DNA of 64,000 bases from Comamonadaceae bacterium UBA4962 (GTDB lineage Bacteria > Pseudomonadota > Gammaproteobacteria > Burkholderiales > Burkholderiaceae_C), in contig DHAE01000023.1 in the NCBI GenBank assembly GCA_002397315.1, forward strand, positions 78,770 through 142,769. The letters run 5' to 3'. Numbering within the stretch: the first letter of the stretch is position 1; each line of letters opens with the position of its first letter. Below the pieces are notes generated by a model. It was given only the letters and a program-made list of their open reading frames with translations. It was not told where the DNA came from and searched no databases. The translations under genes were made by a program, and so were the position numbers. Shown here one piece after another: positions 27,150-36,654 of this stretch.

Positions 27150-28955
27150 TCAGGTGCCCGCGGCCAGTTCCGCCGGCAGCCAGCCGCGCAGGCTGTTGAG
27201 GAAGGCCCAGGCCTGCACGCGCGGCACATCCTCCCGCCGCAGCACGGCCTCGGTGACGCGGCCCTCCCGCAGCGCCACCGCACGCCCCACACCGGGCAGC
27301 AGGCCGCAGGTGGCCGGCGGCGTGATCCACCGGCCGTCCAGCAATGCCGCGACGTTGCCGAACGTGCCCTCGGTGATCTCGCCGGCCTCGTTCCACAGCA
27401 CCGTGTCGAACACGCCGGGCAAGGTGGGCGCGAACGCCGCGTAGTGCTCGCGGCGCGTGGTCTTGTGGCGCACGAATTCGCCGTGCGCTGCCTCGAACGG
27501 ACGATCGGCCAGCCGCAGGCGCACGGGCACCGCCACCTCGGGGCACGGAGAGGCCTCGGCGCGCGGTGTGCCGGCGGCATCCAGCAGCAGGCGGGCACGC
27601 CAGCGGCCCTGCGGATGCGCCGCGGCCAGTGCCCCCAGGCAGGCCCGCACGCGCGCACCGTCCCAAGCAAATCCGAAATGCGCGGCGGAGGCGGCCATGC
27701 GTGCGAGATGGTCCTCGATGTGGCGGAAACGCCCTGCCTCCAGCGCCAGCGTCTCCAGCACCTCGAAGGGCCGGCTCGCGCGCTCCACGAAGGCCCGCTT
27801 GTGGCGCCATTCGCGCCATTCGGCATCCGCCTGCGCATCGGAGGTGATGCCGCTGCCGATGCCGCACACCGCCTCGGCACCGCGCAGCACCACCGTGCGG
27901 ATCGGTACGTTGAACGTGGCCGCGATGCCGCCCGCGCCCACCGGCCCGTCCGGCCGCACCACGCCGACCGCGCCGCAGTACACGCCGCGCGGCCCGCCTT
28001 CGAGCTCGCGGATCGTCCGCATCGCCTGCACCTTGGGCGCGCCGGTGACCGAGCCGCACGGAAACAGCGCCGCGAACACGTCGGCCAGGCCGGTGCCGGG
28101 CCGCGTGCGCGCCGTGACGTCCGACGTCATCTGCCAGACCGTGGGCAGCGCCTGCGTGTGGAAGAGCGCCGGCACGCGCACGCTGTGCGGCTCGGCGATG
28201 CGCGACAGGTCGTTGCGCAGCAGGTCCACGATCATCACGTTCTCGGCCCGCTCCTTGGGCGCCGTGCGCAGGTGCTCCGCATGGGCAGCATCCGCTTCGG
28301 GCGTGGCGCCGCGCGGCGCCGTGCCCTTCATGGGCCGCGCGAGGATGTCGCCGCCCCCGGGGCCCGAGCGCCAATCGAAAAACAGCTCGGGCGACACCGA
28401 CAGCACCTGCTCGCCACCCGCATCGATGTGCGCGGCATACCCACCCGGCTGGGCCCGCCGCAGGGCATCGAAGAAGGCCGCCGGGCAGCCCTCGAAGCGC
28501 CCCCGCAGCGGCGCCGTGAAATTCACCTGGTAGAGCTCGCCGTCGCGGATCGCCTGCTGGATGCGGCCGAATGCGGCATCGAAGGCGGGGCGGTCCAGCC
28601 CGGCCCATGCCTCCACGATGGCGGATGCCTGCTGCTTTGCACTGTCCGCAACGCTCTCTGCGTGCCCATCGCGCTCGCCGACCGGCAGCGGGCCGCCATA
28701 CACCGCGAACCACGCCAGCGGCCCGTCGGCAGCATGCGTGACCAGCGCTGCATCGAATGCCGCCGCCGCCTCGTAGCGCAGGTAGCCCACGCACCACGCG
28801 CCCCGCCGGGCGGCGGCCTCCACCGCATCGAGAACGCCCCGCACCTCGCCCGGCGCACGGGCCACGAGCACCGCCTCGGGCTGCGCGAAGGCCTGGCGCA
28901 GCCGCGGCGCCCCCGGCTGCAGCGGAGCCGCGAAATCGATGCGGCAGGCCGTCAT
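27150..28955 (-). CDS. pabB: Bifunctional aminodeoxychorismate synthase component I / aminodeoxychorismate lyase (PabB-PabC fusion)
   Basis: A 601-residue fusion. Residues ~1-355 are the chorismate-binding PabB part (VNFTAPLRGRFEG, SPELFFDWR, KERAENVMIVDLLRNDLSRIA, FPCGSVTGAPKVQAM). Residues from ~380 are a PLP class IV lyase (VRHKTTRREHYAAF, WNEAGEITEGTFGNVAA). Together they make 4-aminobenzoate for folate; the glutamine-hydrolysing PabA must come from elsewhere. The start is six bases after the nadA stop, so it is probably in one transcript with nadC and nadA. Confidence 0.95.
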   Translation of the reverse strand: MTACRIDFAAPLQPGAPRLRQAFAQPEAVLVARAPGEVRGVLDAVEAAARRGAWCVGYLRYEAAAAFDAALVTHAADGPLAWFAVYGGPLPVGERDGHAESVADSAKQQASAIVEAWAGLDRPAFDAAFGRIQQAIRDGELYQVNFTAPLRGRFEGCPAAFFDALRRAQPGGYAAHIDAGGEQVLSVSPELFFDWRSGPGGGDILARPMKGTAPRGATPEADAAHAEHLRTAPKERAENVMIVDLLRNDLSRIAEPHSVRVPALFHTQALPTVWQMTSDVTARTRPGTGLADVFAALFPCGSVTGAPKVQAMRTIRELEGGPRGVYCGAVGVVRPDGPVGAGGIAATFNVPIRTVVLRGAEAVCGIGSGITSDAQADAEWREWRHKRAFVERASRPFEVLETLALEAGRFRHIEDHLARMAASAAHFGFAWDGARVRACLGALAAAHPQGRWRARLLLDAAGTPRAEASPCPEVAVPVRLRLADRPFEAAHGEFVRHKTTRREHYAAFAPTLPGVFDTVLWNEAGEITEGTFGNVAALLDGRWITPPATCGLLPGVGRAVALREGRVTEAVLRREDVPRVQAWAFLNSLRGWLPAELAAGT

Positions 28956-28961
28956 GTCATC

Positions 28962-30092
28962 TCATGCCGCGCCGATGCGGGGCACCAGCGCGCCGGCTGG
29001 CTGGCCGCCTTTCAGTGCCGCGGTGAAGGCCAGCATGCGGTCGATCGGCGCGCGCGCGCGCGGGATCAGCGCCGGGTCCACGTGCACCGCATTCGCACCG
29101 GTTTCCAGCACGCGGGCCACGTCGGCCAAGCCGTTCATCGCCATCCACGGGCAATGCGCGCAGCTCTTGCAGGTGGCGCTGTTGCCGGCCGTGGGCGCCT
29201 CGTGGAACACCTTGCCCGGGTTGAGGGCGCGCAGCTTGTGCATCATGCCGTTGTCGGTGGCCACGATGAAGTCGCGCGCGTCCATCTCGCGCGCGGCCTT
29301 CAGGATGGCGCTGGTGGAGCCCACCGCATCGGCCAGCGCCACCACTTCGGCGGGACTTTCGGGGTGCACCAGTACCTTCGCCTGCGGATGCTCGCGTTTG
29401 AGCGCCTCCAGCTCGTGCGCCTTGAACTCGTCGTGCACGATGCAGGCGCCGTTCCAGAACAGCATGTCCGCGCCGGTCTCGCGCTGGATGTAGCTGCCCA
29501 GGTGCCGGTCCGGCGCCCAGAGGATCTTGTGGCCCGCCCCCTTCAGGGCGGAGACGATCTCCAGCGCGCAGCTCGAGGTGACCAGCCAGTCGGCGCGCGC
29601 CTTCACGGCGGCGCTGGTGTTGGCATACACCACCACCGTGCGGTCGGGGTGCTGGTCGCAGAAGGCGCTGAAAGCGTCCACCGGGCATCCCAGGTCCAGC
29701 GAGCAGGTGGCGTCCAGGTCCGGCATGAGCACGGTCTTCTCGGGCGAGAGGATCTTGGCCGTCTCGCCCATGAAGCGCACGCCGGAGACCACCAGCGTCT
29801 GCGCCGCATGGTCGCGCCCGAAGCGCGCCATCTCCAGCGAATCGCTCACGAGCCCACCCGTCTCTTCGGCGAGGTCCTGCAGATCCGGGTGCACGTAGTA
29901 GTGCGACACCATCACGGCATTGCGTTCCCGCAGCAGGTGGCGGATGCGGTCCTTCAGCGCAGCGCGCTCGGCAGGTGAGGGCTCGGGCGGCACGCGGGCC
30001 CAGGCATGGCGTGTGGAGCAGACACCGCCGCCTTCGGCGACAGGCTGTTCGTATTCCACGGGCTTGATGGCGAGGGCGTTGTCGGTCGTCAT
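28962..30092 (-). CDS. nadA: Quinolinate synthase
   Basis: A 376-residue [4Fe-4S] enzyme that condenses iminoaspartate with dihydroxyacetone phosphate. Cluster cysteines are expected in MPDLDATCSLDLGCP, LVTSSCALE and SATCKSCAHCPWM. VSHYYVHPDLQDLAEETGG is typical. The N-terminal 45 residues are an extension before the core. The gene lies between nadC (62 bases upstream) and pabB (six bases downstream). Confidence 0.97.
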   Translation of the reverse strand: MTTDNALAIKPVEYEQPVAEGGGVCSTRHAWARVPPEPSPAERAALKDRIRHLLRERNAVMVSHYYVHPDLQDLAEETGGLVSDSLEMARFGRDHAAQTLVVSGVRFMGETAKILSPEKTVLMPDLDATCSLDLGCPVDAFSAFCDQHPDRTVVVYANTSAAVKARADWLVTSSCALEIVSALKGAGHKILWAPDRHLGSYIQRETGADMLFWNGACIVHDEFKAHELEALKREHPQAKVLVHPESPAEVVALADAVGSTSAILKAAREMDARDFIVATDNGMMHKLRALNPGKVFHEAPTAGNSATCKSCAHCPWMAMNGLADVARVLETGANAVHVDPALIPRARAPIDRMLAFTAALKGGQPAGALVPRIGAA

Positions 30093-30154
30093 GGTGGGGC
30101 GGGCCGGCGAAGCGGCGTCGTTGTCTTGGCGGAAAAAGGCGCGGCCCGGGCCGT

Positions 30155-31048
30155 TCAGGAGAGGTCCTGGAGGCGCATCGAGAAATCGACCGCCTTCACG
30201 TCCTTGGTCAGCGTGCCGATGGAGATGCGGTCCACGCCCGTCTCGGCCAGCGCGCGCAGGCCCTGCAGCGTCACGCCGCCGGAGATTTCGAGAATCGCCG
30301 GCCCCGCCGGATGGGCGGCATTCAGGCGCACGGCGTCGTGCAGCATGGCCAGCGGCATGTTGTCCAGCAGCACCATGCGGGCGCCGGCATCCAGCGCCTC
30401 GGCCAACTGCTCCAGCGTTTCGCATTCGATCTCGACGAACTGCGCCCGGGCGGCCACGGCGGCGGCCGCGCGCAGCACCGCCGTGACGCCGCCCGCCGCG
30501 GCGATGTGATTCTCCTTGATGAGCACCGCGTCGTGCAGGCCGATGCGGTGGTTCGTGCCGCCGCCCGTGCGCACGGCGTACTTCTGCGCCAGGCGCAGGC
30601 CGGGCAGCGTCTTGCGCGTGTCCACGATCTGCGCACGCGTGCCCGCCACCGCGTCCACGTAGTGCCGGGTCTTGGTGGCCACGGCGGACAGCAACTGCAG
30701 GAAGTTGAGCGCCGTGCGCTCGGCACTCAGCAGCGCGCGCGCCTGGCCTTCGATCTCCAGCACGACCTGGTCGGCAGCGCAGCGCTGCCCTTCCCGGACG
30801 TGCCAGGTGAGCTGCACGTCCGGATCGAGGGCGCGCAGCGCCGCCTCGGCCCACGGCGCGCCGCAGATCACCGCCGGCTCCCGGGCCAGGATGCGTGCAC
30901 GCACGCGCCGGGCGGGATCGATCAATGCGGCCGTCAGGTCGCCCGCGCCCACGTCTTCCTCGAGGGCCCGGGCCACGTCGGCCCGCACCACGGCCTGCAG
31001 ATCGGCATCGCCGGACACGCCGGCAAGTGGCTGAAACGGATTCGTCAT
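30155..31048 (-). CDS. nadC: Nicotinate-nucleotide diphosphorylase (carboxylating)
   Basis: A 297-residue quinolinate phosphoribosyltransferase. Seen are EDVGAGDLTAALI, ERTALNFLQLLSAVAT, DTRKTLPGLRLAQKYAVRTGGGTNHR and the C-terminal GVDRISIGTLTK. It makes nicotinate mononucleotide from quinolinate and PRPP. It is the first gene of the nadC-nadA-pabB run and is divergent from panB across 156 bases that must hold both promoters. Confidence 0.97.
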   Translation of the reverse strand: MTNPFQPLAGVSGDADLQAVVRADVARALEEDVGAGDLTAALIDPARRVRARILAREPAVICGAPWAEAALRALDPDVQLTWHVREGQRCAADQVVLEIEGQARALLSAERTALNFLQLLSAVATKTRHYVDAVAGTRAQIVDTRKTLPGLRLAQKYAVRTGGGTNHRIGLHDAVLIKENHIAAAGGVTAVLRAAAAVAARAQFVEIECETLEQLAEALDAGARMVLLDNMPLAMLHDAVRLNAAHPAGPAILEISGGVTLQGLRALAETGVDRISIGTLTKDVKAVDFSMRLQDLS

Positions 31049-31204
31049 GGACCGCGAGCATACCGGCAACCCAGGGCACGGTGGCGGCTCGGCCATGGCA
31101 TGCCCTGCGTGCGCGCGCGAATGCCCGCATGGCGGGCACAGGCGATGCCGCCCGCCGCTCCCCGCTCGCATAGACTCGCGGCTCATTCGCGACCCGAGGA
31201 CTCC

Positions 31205-32095
31205 ATGACCACGACATCGCCGCCCGCCTCTTCCACCGCCACGCCCTACGGTACCCTGCCGCCCGCATCGCCCCTGCCGCAGCGCCGGCCCGTGAGCCTG
31301 CCGCGCCTGGCGCAGATGCGCGAAGCCGGCGAGAAGATCGCCATGCTCACCGCCTACGACGCCACCTTCGCGGCCGTGGCCGACGCGGCGGGCGTGGAGT
31401 GCATCCTGGTCGGCGATTCGCTCGGCATGGTCTGCCAGGGGCTGCCCAGCACCGTCGGCGTGTCGCTCGACACCATGGCCTACCACACGGCCAGCGTGGC
31501 CCGCGGCCTGCACCGCGTGCAGGGCACCGCCTGGCTCATCGCCGACCTGCCCTACGGCAGCTATGCCGAGAGCCGCGAGCAGGCCCTGCGCAGCGCCTGC
31601 ACGCTCATGCAGGCGGGTGCGCACATGGTGAAGCTCGAGGGCGGCGGATGGACGGCGCCCACGGTGCAGTTCCTCGTGGAGCGCGGCATTCCCGTGTGCG
31701 CCCACCTCGGGCTCACGCCGCAGACCGTGCATGCGCTGGGCGGCTACCGCGTGCAGGGCCGCGACGACGACGCCGCGCGCCAGTTGCGGCTGCAGGCGCG
31801 CGAACTGCAGGATGCGGGCGCCTCCATGCTCGTGCTCGAAATGGTGCCCGCCATGCTTGCGCGCGAGGTCACCGAGGCGCTGCCCCGCTGCCACACCATC
31901 GGCATCGGCGCGGGCAGCGGCACGGCCGGCCAGGTGCTGGTGCTCCACGACATGCTGGGCATGAACCTCGGCCGCATGCCGCGCTTCGTGCACGATTTCA
32001 TGCAGGACACCGGCAGCGTGCGCGGCGCCATCGAGGCCTACGTGCATGCCGTCAAGGCGGGCCGCTTCCCCGACGACGCGCTGCACGCCTGGTAG
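31205..32095 (+). CDS. panB: 3-methyl-2-oxobutanoate hydroxymethyltransferase
   Basis: A 296-residue enzyme that makes ketopantoate from ketoisovalerate using methylene-tetrahydrofolate. It has MLTAYDATFAAVADAAGVE, LVGDSLGMV, MVKLEGGGW and HLGLTPQTVHALGGYRVQGR, all family-typical. The first ~30 residues are a Pro/Ser-rich extension. GAGGA precedes the ATG. panC follows 46 bases on. Confidence 0.97.
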   Translation: MTTTSPPASSTATPYGTLPPASPLPQRRPVSLPRLAQMREAGEKIAMLTAYDATFAAVADAAGVECILVGDSLGMVCQGLPSTVGVSLDTMAYHTASVARGLHRVQGTAWLIADLPYGSYAESREQALRSACTLMQAGAHMVKLEGGGWTAPTVQFLVERGIPVCAHLGLTPQTVHALGGYRVQGRDDDAARQLRLQARELQDAGASMLVLEMVPAMLAREVTEALPRCHTIGIGAGSGTAGQVLVLHDMLGMNLGRMPRFVHDFMQDTGSVRGAIEAYVHAVKAGRFPDDALHAW

Positions 32096-32141
32096 CCCGC
32101 CGCCCCCCCGAACGCCGAACCGCCCCCTCTCGCACCTCCCC

Positions 32142-32990
32142 ATGCTCATCGTCCATTCCATCGCGGAACTGCGCGCCGCGCTCGCCGACCGCGGCCGCCC
32201 GGCCTTCGTACCCACCATGGGCAACCTGCACGACGGGCATCTCTCGCTCGTGCGGCGGGCCCGCGAATGCGGCGGCCCGACCGTCGCCAGCATCTTCGTG
32301 AACCGGCTGCAGTTCCTGCCCCACGAGGATTTCGACAGCTACCCCCGCACCTGGGAGGCCGACCGCACCCGCCTCGAAGCGGCCGGCTGCGACATCCTGT
32401 TCGCCCCGCGCGAGGCGGACCTGTACCCCGAGCCGCAGACCTTCAAGGTGCAGCCCGACCCGCGCCTGGCCGATCTGCTCGAGGGCGAGTTCCGCCCCGG
32501 TTTCTTCACCGGCGTGTGCACGGTGGTGATGAAGCTCTTCTCGGCCGTGTTCGGCACCACGGGCGGCGGCACCGCGGTGTTCGGCAAGAAGGACTATCAG
32601 CAATGGATGGTGATCCGCCGCATGGTGGAGCAGTTCGCACTGCCCATCGACGTAGTGGCGGGCGACACCTGCCGTGCGGACGACGGGCTGGCCCTCAGTT
32701 CGCGCAACGGCTATCTCGCGAGCGGCGAGCGGTCGCAGGCGGCTGAACTGCCGCGCGCGCTGCGTTCGCTGGCCGACGCGGCACTGTCGCGCCCGGTGGC
32801 CGACTGGCCCGCGCTCGAGCGGGCCGCCTGCGACGCGCTGTGCGCCCACGGCTGGCAGCCCGACTACCTCGTGGTCCGGCGCCGCAGCGATCTGCAGCCG
32901 GCCCAGGGGGGTGCCTGCGCGGGCACGCTCGTGGCGCTGGGCGCCGCACGCATCGGCTCGACCCGTCTCATCGACAACCTCGAATTCTGA
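32142..32990 (+). CDS. panC: Pantoate--beta-alanine ligase
   Basis: A 282-residue ATP-dependent ligase forming pantothenate. It contains PTMGNLHDGHLSLVRRA with the nucleotide-binding HxGH-type motif, VNRLQFLPHEDFDSYPRT, VFGKKDYQQW and LALSSRNGYL. The usual FVNPxQF is FVNRLQF here. It is in an apparent operon with panB. Confidence 0.96.
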   Translation: MLIVHSIAELRAALADRGRPAFVPTMGNLHDGHLSLVRRARECGGPTVASIFVNRLQFLPHEDFDSYPRTWEADRTRLEAAGCDILFAPREADLYPEPQTFKVQPDPRLADLLEGEFRPGFFTGVCTVVMKLFSAVFGTTGGGTAVFGKKDYQQWMVIRRMVEQFALPIDVVAGDTCRADDGLALSSRNGYLASGERSQAAELPRALRSLADAALSRPVADWPALERAACDALCAHGWQPDYLVVRRRSDLQPAQGGACAGTLVALGAARIGSTRLIDNLEF

Positions 32991-33197
32991 GTAACGCGGC
33001 ACGCCCGGATGGCTCGACAGTCATCCGCGGGCACGGGCCGCATCGCCGCGTACCACCGCAGGGCGGGCGCAGGGCGTCCGGCGCGGGCGGGAGGCGATCA
33101 CCTACGCGGGCAGGTGCCGCACGCGCACACCCCGCAGAGGGCATGGGACTTAAGGTAGACCCATCTGCAACCCACCTCTTTTTTTTAGGAGAAAACC

Positions 33198-33272
33198 ATG
33201 CCCATCATCCTCTGGCTCCTCGGCGTTCCCCTGTCCCTCGTCCTGCTGCTGATGCTCTTCGGCGTGCTGTAA
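33198..33272 (+). CDS. 24-residue hydrophobic membrane peptide
   Basis: A short frame begins at ATG 33198 behind a strong AGGAGA ribosome-binding site six bases upstream and a run of eight T. It encodes 24 residues starting MPIILWLLGVP and ending MLFGVL, almost all hydrophobic, with a central Gly-Val-Pro that would kink a single transmembrane helix. A perfect 8-bp hairpin follows the stop by 25 bases. The combination of strong ribosome-binding site, membrane-like composition and terminator-like stem supports a real gene. Function unknown; small-protein regulators of membrane complexes are a general precedent only. Confidence 0.65.
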   Translation: MPIILWLLGVPLSLVLLLMLFGVL

Positions 33273-33297
33273 GCAGTCCCATGGCAGATGCCGTGTC

Positions 33298-33318
33298 AGG
33301 GCGCCTCCGGGCGCCCTT
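33298..33318. terminator. Hairpin between the 24-residue peptide gene and gpsA
   Basis: Perfect arms AGGGCGCC and GGCGCCCT around TCCG, followed by T and GCC. It lies between two converging genes and could serve either, though the U-tract is poor. Confidence 0.55.
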
Positions 33319-33332
33319 GCCGCGTCTGGAGT

Positions 33333-34358
33333 TCAGCAGCCCGGCGCTTCCACCGCCGGGCTGCGTCCCATGAGCCGTGCCACGGCTTCCCTGGGCGTGG
33401 TGGCACCGTCCAGCAGCGACACCACCTCCTCGGCGATGGGCATGTCCACCCCCGCCTGCCGGGCGCGCTGCACGACGGTGCGCGCGCTGTACACCCCTTC
33501 GGCGACGTGCCCCAGCGATTCCACCGCCTGCGCCGTGGTCGAGCCCTGTGCGAGCGCGAGGCCCACGCGGCGGTTGCGCGACAGGTCGCCCGTGGCGGTC
33601 AGCACCAGATCACCCAGGCCCGACAGGCCCATGAAGGTTTCCGCGCGTGCGCCCAGCGCAAGCCCCAGCCGCGTCATCTCGGCCAGGCCGCGCGTGATCA
33701 GCGCCGCGCGGGCGTTCATGCCCAGCCCCAGGCCGTCGCACAGCCCGGTGGCGATCGCCAGCACGTTCTTCACGGCCCCGCCCACCTCCACGCCCACGAT
33801 GTCTTCGTTGGCATAGATGCGCAGCGTCGGGCCGTGGAAGGCCTCGACGAGCAGATCGCGCAGTCCGGCATCGCGGCTCGCGGCCACCAGCGCCGTAGGG
33901 CGGCCCTGCGCGGCCTCCAGCGCAAAGCTCGGGCCGCTCAAGGCGCCCGAACGCAGTTCCGGCGCCACGCGGGCGCAGACCTCGTGCGCCATCAGGCCCT
34001 GGGCATCGGTTCCCTGGGTTGCGGCCGCTTCGAAGCCCTTACAGAGCCAGGCGACCGGCACGCCGCTGCCGCGCAGTTGCTCCAGCATGCCCCGCAAGCC
34101 CGACATCGGCGTGGCGATGATGGCGAGGTCCGCCGCGGCGTCCGCCAGTGCCTGCGCGCTGTCGCCGCCGGCCACCTGCAGGCCCGGCGGAAAGGCGATG
34201 CCGGGCAGGTAACGCGGATTCTCGCGCGCGGCCTGCATCGCAGCCGCCTGCTGGCCGTCGCGCGCCCAGAGGGTCACGGCATGCCGGGCCGGATGCGCGG
34301 CCGCGCTGAGCGCCATGGCGGTGCCCCAGGCGCCCGCACCGAACACGATGATCTTCAT
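33333..34358 (-). CDS. gpsA: Glycerol-3-phosphate dehydrogenase [NAD(P)+]
   Basis: A 341-residue soluble dehydrogenase giving glycerol-3-phosphate for phospholipid synthesis. It has the Rossmann start IIVFGAGAWGTAMA, the catalytic Lys region GVEVGGAVKNVLAIATGL and the C-terminal GLSGLGDLVLTATGDLSRNR. It is the last gene of a rhodanese-grxC-secB-gpsA run, an order commonly conserved in proteobacteria. Confidence 0.97.
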   Translation of the reverse strand: MKIIVFGAGAWGTAMALSAAAHPARHAVTLWARDGQQAAAMQAARENPRYLPGIAFPPGLQVAGGDSAQALADAAADLAIIATPMSGLRGMLEQLRGSGVPVAWLCKGFEAAATQGTDAQGLMAHEVCARVAPELRSGALSGPSFALEAAQGRPTALVAASRDAGLRDLLVEAFHGPTLRIYANEDIVGVEVGGAVKNVLAIATGLCDGLGLGMNARAALITRGLAEMTRLGLALGARAETFMGLSGLGDLVLTATGDLSRNRRVGLALAQGSTTAQAVESLGHVAEGVYSARTVVQRARQAGVDMPIAEEVVSLLDGATTPREAVARLMGRSPAVEAPGC

Positions 34359-34458
34359 GGATGTGGGAAGTGGGCAGGACCGCGCCAGCGGCGGTCCCGC
34401 GCGGGAAGCCGCCAGCGGGCTTCCCGGATGCGCCGCCAGGCGGCAGCGCAGGAGTGCA

Positions 34459-34917
34459 TCACTGCGTGACGCTGGGCGTCGGTGCGGCGGAGGCCAGCTG
34501 GGCCTGCTGCTGCTCGTACATGGCCTGGAAATTGATCTCGGCCAGGTGCACGGGCGGGAAGCCGGCGCGTGTCACCACGTCGGCGATGTTGCCGCGCAGG
34601 TAGGGGTACACGATCTGCGGGCAGGCGATGCCCATGATCGGGCCCATCTGGTCTTCGGGGATGTTGCGGATCTCGAAGATGCCGGCCTGCTTGGCCTCGA
34701 CCAGGAACACCGTCTTGTCCTTGATCTTGGTCTGCACGGTGGCCGTCACGGCCACTTCGAAAATGCCGTCGGCGACCGGGGATGCCTCGACGCCCAGCTG
34801 GATGTCCACGTTGGGCTGCTCCTGCTCCAGCAGGATCTGGGGCGAGTTCGGCTGCTCCAGGGACAGATCCTTCAGATACACGCGCTGGATCTGGAACACG
34901 GGATTTTCTTCGGACAT
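34459..34917 (-). CDS. secB: Protein-export chaperone SecB
   Basis: A 152-residue chaperone that keeps preproteins unfolded and hands them to SecA. It starts MSEENPVFQIQRVYLKDLSLE and includes IMGIACPQIVYPYLRGNIADVVTRAGFPPVHLAEINFQAMY in segments typical of SecB. The ATG at 34917 gives the usual length. Confidence 0.97.
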   Translation of the reverse strand: MSEENPVFQIQRVYLKDLSLEQPNSPQILLEQEQPNVDIQLGVEASPVADGIFEVAVTATVQTKIKDKTVFLVEAKQAGIFEIRNIPEDQMGPIMGIACPQIVYPYLRGNIADVVTRAGFPPVHLAEINFQAMYEQQQAQLASAAPTPSVTQ

Positions 34918-35044
34918 GAGAGTCGTTCTTTCGATTCGGAAACGGGGAAAGGGGCCGAGTAGGACAAAGCCCGCCGGGGACATCGCGTTCCCGCAGCGGG
35001 CAGCACTCGGGGCCGCATTATGCAGCGCCGGCCGGTGTCGGCTT

Positions 35045-35302
35045 TCAGGCGCCGAGCAGCGGCATCAGGCCGCCACGGCCGTCGAGCGCGACGAGGTCGT
35101 CATGGCCGCCGACGTGCGTGTCGCCGATGAAGATCTGCGGCACCGTGCGGCGCCCCGTGATCTCCATCATGTGCGAGCGGGCCGCGGGATCGAGATCGAC
35201 GCGGATCTCCTCGATGGCGTCCACCCCCTTGGCCTTGAGGATCTGCTTGGCCCGGATGCAGTAGGGGCAAACGGCGGTGGTGTACATCTTGACGGGTTGC
35301 AT
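35045..35302 (-). CDS. grxC: Glutaredoxin 3
   Basis: An 85-residue dithiol glutaredoxin. The active site CPYC is at residues 12-15, TVPQIFIGD carries the cis-proline, and GGHDDLVALDGRGGL closes the glutathione site. It lies between the rhodanese gene and secB in one transcript direction. Confidence 0.96.
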   Translation of the reverse strand: MQPVKMYTTAVCPYCIRAKQILKAKGVDAIEEIRVDLDPAARSHMMEITGRRTVPQIFIGDTHVGGHDDLVALDGRGGLMPLLGA

Positions 35303-35357
35303 GGCGCGGCCTTCCTGGAAGATTTGCGTGGGGTGTGCAGTGGCACGTGGTGCCGCT

Positions 35358-35765
35358 TCAGGCCTTTTCAACCGGCATGCTGGCCTCGCGCCAGGCCTTG
35401 AGCCCGCCCGCGAGCGCCTCGGCCTTCTCATAGCCGAGCTTCCTGGCCACCGCCACCGCGCGCTGCGCCCGGGCGCCCTTGGCGCACACCAGCACCAGCG
35501 GCACGGTCTTGTTCTTGACGACCTGCGGCAGGCGCTCTTCCAGTTGGCCCAGCGGCACGTTCTTGGCGCCGCCGACGTGGCCGGCCGCGAACTCGTCGGG
35601 CTCCGACACGTCGACCACCACGGCCTTCTCGCGGTTGATGAGTTGCACCGCGCGCGCCGCGGTGAGCGAGCCGCCCGCGGCTTCGCGGAAGACCGGCAGG
35701 AGCAGCATCGCGCCCGAAACCAGTGCGACGAGGACGAGATACCAGTTGTCGATGAAGAAATTCAC
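35358..35765 (-). CDS. Membrane-anchored rhodanese-like protein
   Basis: A 135-residue protein with one N-terminal hydrophobic helix (residues ~8-25) and a rhodanese domain. The expected active-site cysteine is in VLVCAKGARAQRA. Such proteins move sulfane sulfur or act in envelope thiol chemistry; the substrate is unknown. It starts with GTG at 35765 behind AAGGA. It is divergent from gpmA across 88 bases. Confidence 0.88.
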   Translation of the reverse strand: MNFFIDNWYLVLVALVSGAMLLLPVFREAAGGSLTAARAVQLINREKAVVVDVSEPDEFAAGHVGGAKNVPLGQLEERLPQVVKNKTVPLVLVCAKGARAQRAVAVARKLGYEKAEALAGGLKAWREASMPVEKA

Positions 35766-35853
35766 GGAAGTCCTTGGGGAAAGCAAACCCCGCAATTTTA
35801 GAATGCGGCGTTTGACCCGCCCGATTCCACAGCTTCCCACTTCCCCAGCCACC

Positions 35854-36597
35854 ATGCACAAACTCGTCCTGATCCGCCACGGCGAATCCACCTGGAACCT
35901 CGAAAACCGCTTCACCGGCTGGACCGACGTGGACCTCACGCCCACCGGCATCGAGCAGGCCAAGAACGCCGGCCGCCTCCTGAAGGCCGAGGGCTACGAG
36001 TTCGACCTGGCCTTCACGAGCGTGCTCAAGCGCGCCACGCGCACCCTCTGGCACGTGCTCGACGAAATGGACCGCACCTGGCTGCCCGTGGAGCACAGCT
36101 GGCGCCTCAACGAGCGCCACTACGGTGCCCTGCAGGGCCTCAACAAGGCCGACATGGCCAAACAGTACGGCGATGCACAGGTGCTCGTCTGGCGCCGCAG
36201 CTACGACACGCCGCCGCCCGCGCTCGAAGCCACCGACCCGCGCAGCGAGCGCGGCGACATCCGCTATGCCGGCCTCGATGCCGAGCAGATCCCGCTCACC
36301 GAGTGCCTGAAGGACACCGTCGCCCGCGTCCTGCCCTACTGGAACGAACGCATCGCGCCCGCCATCCGCTCGGGCCGGCGCGGGGTGGTCGCGGCGCACG
36401 GCAACTCCATCCGCGCCCTGGTCAAGTACCTGGACGGCATCTCGGACGACGACATCGTCGGCCTGAACATTCCGAACGGCATCCCGCTGGTCTATGAACT
36501 GGACGACGACCTGAAGCCGCTGCGCCACTACTACCTCGGCGATGCCGAGGCGGCAGCCAAGGCGGCGGCGGCCGTCGCATCCCAGGGCAAGGCCTGA
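35854..36597 (+). CDS. gpmA: 2,3-bisphosphoglycerate-dependent phosphoglycerate mutase
   Basis: A 247-residue glycolytic mutase. It starts with the phospho-histidine motif LVLIRHGESTWN, followed by RFTGWTDVDLTPTG, LNERHYGALQGLNK and the second histidine in AAHGNSIRALVKYL. An Ala-rich C-terminal tail of about 15 residues is extra. A long hairpin follows the stop. Confidence 0.97.
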   Translation: MHKLVLIRHGESTWNLENRFTGWTDVDLTPTGIEQAKNAGRLLKAEGYEFDLAFTSVLKRATRTLWHVLDEMDRTWLPVEHSWRLNERHYGALQGLNKADMAKQYGDAQVLVWRRSYDTPPPALEATDPRSERGDIRYAGLDAEQIPLTECLKDTVARVLPYWNERIAPAIRSGRRGVVAAHGNSIRALVKYLDGISDDDIVGLNIPNGIPLVYELDDDLKPLRHYYLGDAEAAAKAAAAVASQGKA

Positions 36598-36654
36598 GAG
36601 CGCATCGCTCCCGGTAAGGCCCGCTTGCCTGCGGAAAACCCGCGAAAACCCCCA

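Noticed and set aside
32991..33197. Regulatory RNA between panC and the small peptide gene
   Set aside because: No hairpin with a U-tract or recognisable motif apart from the T-run and ribosome-binding site at the right end.
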